Shown one piece after another: positions 59,027-64,000 of a stretch of DNA of 64,000 nt. The position numbers and the translations under genes were made by a program. The stretch is taken from positions 62,001-126,000 of the forward strand of contig CAVTOG010000014.1 in NCBI GenBank assembly GCA_963736325.1, written 5' to 3'. Below the pieces are notes generated by a model. It was not told the origin of the DNA and did no database searches. It was given only the letters and a program-made list of their open reading frames with translations. The first letter of the stretch is position 1. Each line of letters begins with the position of its first letter. Source of the stretch: Actinoallomurus sp963736325 (lineage in GTDB: Bacteria > Actinomycetota > Actinomycetes > Streptosporangiales > Streptosporangiaceae).

Positions 59027-60085
59027 ATGCCGGAGAACGCAGCCACTCGTCTCGCCCTTGCCCAAGCCGAGTTCGATCCCGACGTCGTCTACCTCAACAC
59101 GGCCTCGATGGGGCTGCCGCCGCGCCGTTCGCGGCGGGCGCTGGAGCTGGCCATGGACCGCTGGCGGGCCGGGGTCGCACAGGCCCCGGACTACGACGCG
59201 GCGCTCGAGGCCTCGCGGGCGTCCTACGCCGGCCTGGTCGGGGTGGACTCGTCGCGCGTGGCGGTGGGCGGGCAGGTCAGCGTGTTCGCCGGGCTGGTCG
59301 CGGCGGCCCTGCCCGAGGGCAGCGAGGTGCTCACCGCGGCAGGGGAGTTCACCAGCGTGGTGTTCCCGTTCATGGCACAGGCTCGACGTGGGGTCACGGT
59401 CCGCGAGGTGCCCCTGGAACGCCTCGCCGAAGAGGTGACGCCGCGGACCACGCTGGTGGCCGTCGCGGCGGTGCAGTCCGCCGACGGCCGCCTCGCCGAC
59501 CTCGACGCGCTCACCGAGGCGTGCGCCGCGACCGGTACCCGGATCCTGCTGGACACCACCCAGGCCGTCGGCTGGCTGCCGATCGACGCGGGCCGGTTCG
59601 CGTACACCGTCTGTGGCGGCTACAAGTGGCTGCTGGCGGCGCGGGGCACCTGTTTCTTCACCGTGTCGCCCGAACTCGCCGACGAGCTCATCCCGCACGC
59701 CGCCGGCTGGTACGCGGGCGCCGACCGTTGGGACAGCCTCTACGGCGGCCCGCTGCGGCTGGCCGGCGACGCACGAAGGTTCGACGTGTCCCCGTCCTGG
59801 CACTCCTGGGTCGCCCAGGAACCGGCGCTCGACCTGCTCACCGAGGTCGGCACGGACGTCCTGCACGTCCACGCGCTCGGGCTGGCGAACCGGTTCCGTA
59901 CGGCGATCGGCCTCCCGTCTGGAGACTCCGCCATCGTCAGCCTCGCCGTCGACGCCAGCACGCCCGGCCGGCTGGAGGAGGCGGGCGTCTTCGGCAGCGT
60001 ACGTGCGGGCCGGCTCCGCCTCGCGTTCCACGTCAACAACACGGAGTCCGACGCCGACCGCGCCGCGGAGGCCGTCAAGGCCTGA
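59027..60085 (+). CDS. Class V aminotransferase-fold PLP enzyme (cysteine-desulfurase-like)
   Basis: 352 residues from ATG 59027; GTG 59009 is possible. NTASMGLPPRRS at the start, DTTQAVGWLPID (PLP Asp) and GGYKWLLAARG (Schiff-base Lys) match the class V family near CsdA/EgtE-type enzymes. The Cys loop of true cysteine desulfurases is not obvious, so a lyase or aminotransferase on an amino acid, possibly of ergothioneine EgtE type, is an option. It ends four bases before the convergent type VII secretion ATPase gene. Confidence 0.82.
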   Translation: MPENAATRLALAQAEFDPDVVYLNTASMGLPPRRSRRALELAMDRWRAGVAQAPDYDAALEASRASYAGLVGVDSSRVAVGGQVSVFAGLVAAALPEGSEVLTAAGEFTSVVFPFMAQARRGVTVREVPLERLAEEVTPRTTLVAVAAVQSADGRLADLDALTEACAATGTRILLDTTQAVGWLPIDAGRFAYTVCGGYKWLLAARGTCFFTVSPELADELIPHAAGWYAGADRWDSLYGGPLRLAGDARRFDVSPSWHSWVAQEPALDLLTEVGTDVLHVHALGLANRFRTAIGLPSGDSAIVSLAVDASTPGRLEEAGVFGSVRAGRLRLAFHVNNTESDADRAAEAVKA

Positions 60086-60088
60086 CGG

Positions 60089-62152
60089 TCAGAGGCGTTC
60101 GGCGAGGGCGGTCTGTACGAGGAGCGTCTCGTCGCCGGCGCGGTAGCGGCCACGGCCCGCCGGCGAGCCGGACAGCAACAGCGCGGCGCTGCCCGCGTCG
60201 CGCAGGCCGCGCGTGAGCGGCGCGTCCGCCGCGCCGTCGGCCGAGCGCGCGACGACCAGGTGGACGCCGACCTCGTATCCGAGCGGGAGGTACTCCAGGA
60301 TCGGCTCGAACGGGTCCGGGTCACGCTCCGGTCCCGGTTCGTAGTCGTCGACCAGGACGAACAGCCGCGGGCCGTGCCATGGGCCGGGCACGCGCTCGGC
60401 GATGGCCCGCGCCGTGCCGTCGATGAGCTCGCCGAGCACGCCCGGGGAGAAGGCGTTGCCGAGCACGAAGTCCTCGGGTACCGCGCGCTGGAGGTCGCCG
60501 CTCCGGTCGGCCATCAGGATCCGCGCCTCGCCGGGCGTGTGCGTCGCGGTGATGGACTGGGCGACCAGCGCGAGGAGGTTCGTACGGCCGCTGCCCGCCT
60601 TGCCGATGATCATCAGGTGCGGGCTCGTGACGAAGTCGTGCGCTACCGGGGTGAGCGCGCCGTCCGCCAGGCCCAGCACGACCCGCAGGCCCCCGTCCGG
60701 TGGGGGGAGCGAGCGCGCGGACAGCCGGTCGGGCAGCACGCGTACGTCCGGCGCTCCCGCACGGTCCGCCCAGTACTCGGCGACCTCCGCGACCAGCGAC
60801 GCGAGACCCTGGTCCAGGCCGCGCGCGTCCGGTACGCCGTCGGCGCGTGGCAGCGCGGTGCGGTGGACGAGCCCGCCGGTCCGCCCGTACCCGGGGCGCG
60901 CGGGGTCGTCGAGGCGCAGCTCGGTGAAGGTCCGTGCGTCGAGCTCCGACCCGTCCGCGGCGGTCAGCACGAGGTGGACGCCGTGGTCGAGGCCGCGGGC
61001 GGCGAGGCATTCCAGCGCGGCGGCGTGCTCGGCGAAGTCGCGCCACAGCGTCGCCGCGTCGTCCACGACGAGGAACACGTCGCCGTACGGTTCGTCGCCG
61101 AACTCCCCGTCCGCGCGGCGGCGCCGGTAGCCGGCCATGCCGTCGACGCCGTGGTCGGCGAAGAGGCGTTCACGGTGGGTGAGCAGCGCGGTGACCTGGG
61201 CGATCGTACGGCCGACCCGGTCGGGGTCGCGCTCGTCGGCGACCGTGCCGACGTGCGGCAGCCCCGCCAGCGCGTCCAGCGAGCCGCCGAAGCCGACGCA
61301 GTAGAACTGCACCTCGCGCGCCGTACCCGTGAGGGCCAGCGCGGCGACGAGCGTGGTCACCAGGGTCGTACGTCCGGTGCCGGCGTCGCCGGTGACCAGG
61401 ACGTGGCCGCGCTCGCCGGACAGGTCGACGCGCAGCAGGCCGCGCACCCGCTCGAAGGGACGGTCGACGACGCCGACCGGCACCGTGAGGAACCCGCCCT
61501 CGGGCGGGTCGGCCGTGACCAGGCCACGGCCGGTCGTCGGGACGAGCGGCGGCAAGAGGTGCTCGAGCGTCGGTGACGCGTCGAGCGGGGGCGGCCAGTC
61601 CCCGAACGCCTCGCCCAGGCCGTACCTGCCCGCCTCGATGGCCGTCGGCACGAGCGGCGCGGCGTCGTCGAAGACCGCGGACTGCTCGGTGTGGCCGTGC
61701 CCGGCCCAGACCACGCGTACGCCCTCCGCCTCGGCGTCCACGCGCAGCGTCGTACGCCCGGGGCGGCGGCGCGTACCGGACAGGTCGAGGACGACGGTGC
61801 CGCGGCGATCACCGGAGGGCGGTTCGAGGCCGTCGACCACGATGACCGCGAGGGGTTCCTTCCGATCCGGCCGGGAGTCCTCCTCGAACGGCGGCCGATC
61901 GACGAGCAGTTCCTCCTCGCCCTCGGCCGAGAGGTGCGGCAGCCAGCGCGTCCACGCCCAGTCCGCACGCCGCCGCGGCGAGACGCGGAGCACGACCACC
62001 ATCTCGTCGGGCGCGTGCGCGGCGGCCAGCCGGGCGACGACCTCGCCGGCGAGCGTACGGCGCCGCTCCTCGTCGCCGCGGAACAGCACCCGTGACCAGC
62101 GGTACCACTCCGGAGGTGCTGCCGGCTCGCGTCGCCCGAACCCTCGGCTCAA
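60089..62152 (-). CDS. Type VII secretion EccC-like FtsK/SpoIIIE ATPase
   Basis: 687 residues; TTG 62152 follows AAAGGAG. Two tandem FtsK-type domains have P-loops GDAGTGRTT (about 265) and GKAGSGRTN (about 535), and Walker B-like strands VFLVVDDAATLWRDF and LFVLVDDYEPG. Arg replaces the Lys of both P-loops (GxGR rather than GxGK), as occurs in degenerate EccC domains. It is a soluble EccCb-like half without the membrane and first ATPase parts. It probably drives or regulates WXG100-protein export. The rest of the secretion genes is expected to the right. Confidence 0.82.
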   Translation of the reverse strand: MSRGFGRREPAAPPEWYRWSRVLFRGDEERRRTLAGEVVARLAAAHAPDEMVVVLRVSPRRRADWAWTRWLPHLSAEGEEELLVDRPPFEEDSRPDRKEPLAVIVVDGLEPPSGDRRGTVVLDLSGTRRRPGRTTLRVDAEAEGVRVVWAGHGHTEQSAVFDDAAPLVPTAIEAGRYGLGEAFGDWPPPLDASPTLEHLLPPLVPTTGRGLVTADPPEGGFLTVPVGVVDRPFERVRGLLRVDLSGERGHVLVTGDAGTGRTTLVTTLVAALALTGTAREVQFYCVGFGGSLDALAGLPHVGTVADERDPDRVGRTIAQVTALLTHRERLFADHGVDGMAGYRRRRADGEFGDEPYGDVFLVVDDAATLWRDFAEHAAALECLAARGLDHGVHLVLTAADGSELDARTFTELRLDDPARPGYGRTGGLVHRTALPRADGVPDARGLDQGLASLVAEVAEYWADRAGAPDVRVLPDRLSARSLPPPDGGLRVVLGLADGALTPVAHDFVTSPHLMIIGKAGSGRTNLLALVAQSITATHTPGEARILMADRSGDLQRAVPEDFVLGNAFSPGVLGELIDGTARAIAERVPGPWHGPRLFVLVDDYEPGPERDPDPFEPILEYLPLGYEVGVHLVVARSADGAADAPLTRGLRDAGSAALLLSGSPAGRGRYRAGDETLLVQTALAERL

Positions 62153-62341
62153 CGAAGCGTTCTCCTTTGCCGGGAGCGTCGCTCGGTGTCCGAGGACGCG
62201 GCGCGGATGTCCTTCGTGCGGGTCGTACGGGCGGCGGTGACCGTCGACATCCGGAGACTAGCGCCTGCACCGCGGATGAACTCCCGGGGCCACCCGGCGC
62301 GTGGAAACACTGAGGGGCGTGACGGCGGAAGGAGGACACGG

Positions 62342-64000
62342 GTGTCGGCCGGTGTAAGCGGAAGTGCAATCGTGGTCGAACGGTCCGGGTCCTCGCTCGT
62401 GGTCCGGTCGGCGGACGCCGACGGCGCGGGTGTCGGGTTCGCGGCGGCGCTGCCGCCCGAACCGTCCAGGACCACCGTCGTGGTGGACGCCTCCGCCATC
62501 GGCGCGCTGAACGCCCTCGACGCCGAGCTCATCGGGCAACTCGAGGACCGCCTGCCGCCGCGTGCCCCGGCGTCGCGTCGCGACATGCGGCTCGTCGCCG
62601 CGCGTACCGGCGGCCAGGGCCCATCGGGCGGGCCGCCGCTCGCGGCCCGCCTGGCCGATCGGCTCGGCATGGGCGTGGTCGCACCGGACGGGGAGATGAT
62701 CGCGCTGCGCGGCGGCGAACTGTTCTCGGCCGGGGCCGACGCCGGCTGGCTGGGCTTCGCACCCGGCCGCCGGCCCGAGTGGAACGGCCCCCGGTACCCC
62801 GCCCCGCCCTGGCAGGACGCCCTGCAGTCCGCCCGCCCGTCGCCCCGCCCGCGCGCCCGCCACTGTACGTCGTCGGCCACCCCGATCCCCGCGGGCCTGT
62901 GGCTGCGCGTCGACGGCGCCGCACCGCTGCCGCTGGTCGACCTCGGCTTCGGCGTACCCGTCGAACCCGCGCGGCCGGTCATCCTCGTCGGCGCCCCCAG
63001 CGAACCCCTGCCCGACCTGGCCGAACTCGCCGACCTGATCGACACCATGCCCGCCACCCTGCGCGAGACCGTCGTCGTCGCACCGTACGGCCAGGAACCC
63101 GGCGCGTGCGCCGCCCTGGCGCAGGACCTCGCCGACCTCCTCGGCACGACCGTCCGCGCCTACCACGCGCTCCCGTACTACGCGGTCGACGGCACCTGCC
63201 GGTTCGCGGCGTTCGACGACACCGGCCGGCCGGACCACCTGTCCACCACTCCGGAACACGTGTACCTGCCCGGCGGCCCCGCGGCTCGCCGCCCACCGGG
63301 TTCGTTCGCCCGGGAGTCGTCCCACGAACCCCCGGCACCGTACTTGGGCTCACCGGCGCACCCCATCGCCTCACCAGAGCGCCCGCTGCCGGGAGAACCC
63401 TCCCGCCCGGCACGCGAGACCAGCGCCAGAACCACCGTTCCGCCTTCGGCGCCGTCCGTGGATGCCTCGTCGGGTACAGGCACCCGGAAGCCAGGCCCGA
63501 GAGAAACGGCGCCCACCGAGACGTATGTGTCCTCGACTCCATCCCGAGAGGCGAGTGTGCCGCCGGGGTCGTCCGCCGAGGTGAGCGGTTCGCCGGGCCC
63601 GCTCGCACCGGGCGAGGTCACCGGCGCCGACGCGGGTCGCCGCGCGGGTGTCGTCAGGACGGCGGCGGTCACGGTCGACATGAGCGGCCTGCTACGACCC
63701 GACCTCCGCGCGGCTCGCCGACCCGCCTCAGCGGCACCGAGCACGCAGCCACCGGCAGAGCGGCCGGTCACGTCGTCCCGAACCGTCGCGGCGGAAGCCG
63801 CACCGGAGGCCGAGTCGCTTCCGGTCGAGAGCCCGGCTCCGGACCAGACCGGCCTGGCGGGCGCCGAGCCTGCGGCCGAGGCGCCCATGAGCGACGCGTC
63901 GCAGGCGCCGAGACTGGACGCAACGGGTCCGGGTGAGCCGGCGCCGAGCCCGTCGGTGATCCTCGCGGGTCCGGACACGACGGCATCGAACTCGGCGACA
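62342..64000 (+). CDS. Very large type VII secretion-associated protein, N-terminal part
   Basis: GTG 62342 follows GGAAGGAGGACACGG, and the frame stays open for 553 codons to the end of the window, so the protein is longer than that. Residues 1-270 look folded (STAS- or nucleotide-fold-like strands such as VERSGSSLVVRSAD, TTVVVDASAIGALN and ETVVVAPYGQEPG). From about 300 on it is a Pro/Ser/Thr/Ala-rich disordered region. It is divergent from the EccC-like gene with a 189-base gap. Such giant proteins are found in actinomycete type VII loci; the function is unknown. Confidence 0.72.
   Translation, partial: MSAGVSGSAIVVERSGSSLVVRSADADGAGVGFAAALPPEPSRTTVVVDASAIGALNALDAELIGQLEDRLPPRAPASRRDMRLVAARTGGQGPSGGPPLAARLADRLGMGVVAPDGEMIALRGGELFSAGADAGWLGFAPGRRPEWNGPRYPAPPWQDALQSARPSPRPRARHCTSSATPIPAGLWLRVDGAAPLPLVDLGFGVPVEPARPVILVGAPSEPLPDLAELADLIDTMPATLRETVVVAPYGQEPGACAALAQDLADLLGTTVRAYHALPYYAVDGTCRFAAFDDTGRPDHLSTTPEHVYLPGGPAARRPPGSFARESSHEPPAPYLGSPAHPIASPERPLPGEPSRPARETSARTTVPPSAPSVDASSGTGTRKPGPRETAPTETYVSSTPSREASVPPGSSAEVSGSPGPLAPGEVTGADAGRRAGVVRTAAVTVDMSGLLRPDLRAARRPASAAPSTQPPAERPVTSSRTVAAEAAPEAESLPVESPAPDQTGLAGAEPAAEAPMSDASQAPRLDATGPGEPAPSPSVILAGPDTTASNSAT

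Overview
This is a very GC-rich window with GTG/TTG starts, GTGA/ATGA gene overlaps, rare TTA leucine codons, a SARP-type regulator, mycothiol-type (DinB-fold) enzymes and type VII secretion genes. Together these point to a filamentous actinomycete, probably in the Streptosporangiales/Thermomonosporaceae range; the exact genus is inference. No rRNA, tRNA or CRISPR array was seen.

Layout. (1) 1-151 is the tail of a HEAT-like protein. (2) 891-15,950 is one co-directional, tightly packed set of 13 genes: an ATCase-like carbamoyltransferase, an AsnB-like synthetase, a JmjC/cupin oxygenase, a TenA-like protein, an APH-HAD kinase/phosphatase fusion, a deaminase related to the AvcD/DcdV anti-phage enzymes, a nucleoside 2-deoxyribosyltransferase-like hydrolase, a second APH kinase, a thymidylate-synthase-fold enzyme with a cytosine-selecting Asp, ThiD, an MFS pump, a histidine phosphatase and a GlgE-like protein. 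The thymidylate-synthase-like/NDT-like pair resembles MilA/MilB (mildiomycin) and BcmA/BcmB (bacimethrin), which make 5-hydroxymethyl-CMP and then free 5-hydroxymethylcytosine. ThiD and TenA normally act on the very similar thiamine hydroxymethylpyrimidine. I read this as an undescribed hydroxymethylpyrimidine (thiamine-antimetabolite-like or nucleobase) pathway. (3) 16,026-31,637 is mostly ordinary accessory genes: a secreted lipase, secreted surface proteins, an orphan RfbH-type 3-dehydrase, a DUF4185 protein, two DinB-fold proteins, two TetR regulators and an SDR, separated by repeat-rich non-coding stretches.

(4) 31,660-49,187 is a second pyrimidine/pteridine-type cluster. An 11-gene minus-strand operon starts with GTP cyclohydrolase II, a WD40-repeat protein, RibD and an FGE-fold protein, which is the ToxB/C/E/D set of toxoflavin biosynthesis. 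It continues with a glycosyltransferase, nucleoside hydrolase, phosphoribosyltransferase-like protein, DUF4243 protein, MFS pump, purine permease and HD nucleotidase. It converges with a three-gene plus-strand operon (phosphoribosyltransferase, HAD, Gfo/Idh oxidoreductase), and an ATP-grasp/MFS pair diverges from that. No ToxA-type methyltransferase is visible, so the product should differ from toxoflavin and fervenulin. A SARP regulator lies just beyond (50,207-51,067). An 11-mer is shared by the two main promoter regions of this cluster.

(5) 51,420-64,000 holds a lipoprotein, an apparently frameshifted esterase, an FHA protein and Ser/Thr kinase, a cobalamin-riboswitch-controlled cbtB-cbtA cobalt transporter with an odd histidine phosphatase opposite it, an ABC exporter, a class V aminotransferase, and the edge of a type VII secretion locus (EccC-like ATPase plus a very large open reading frame running off the window).
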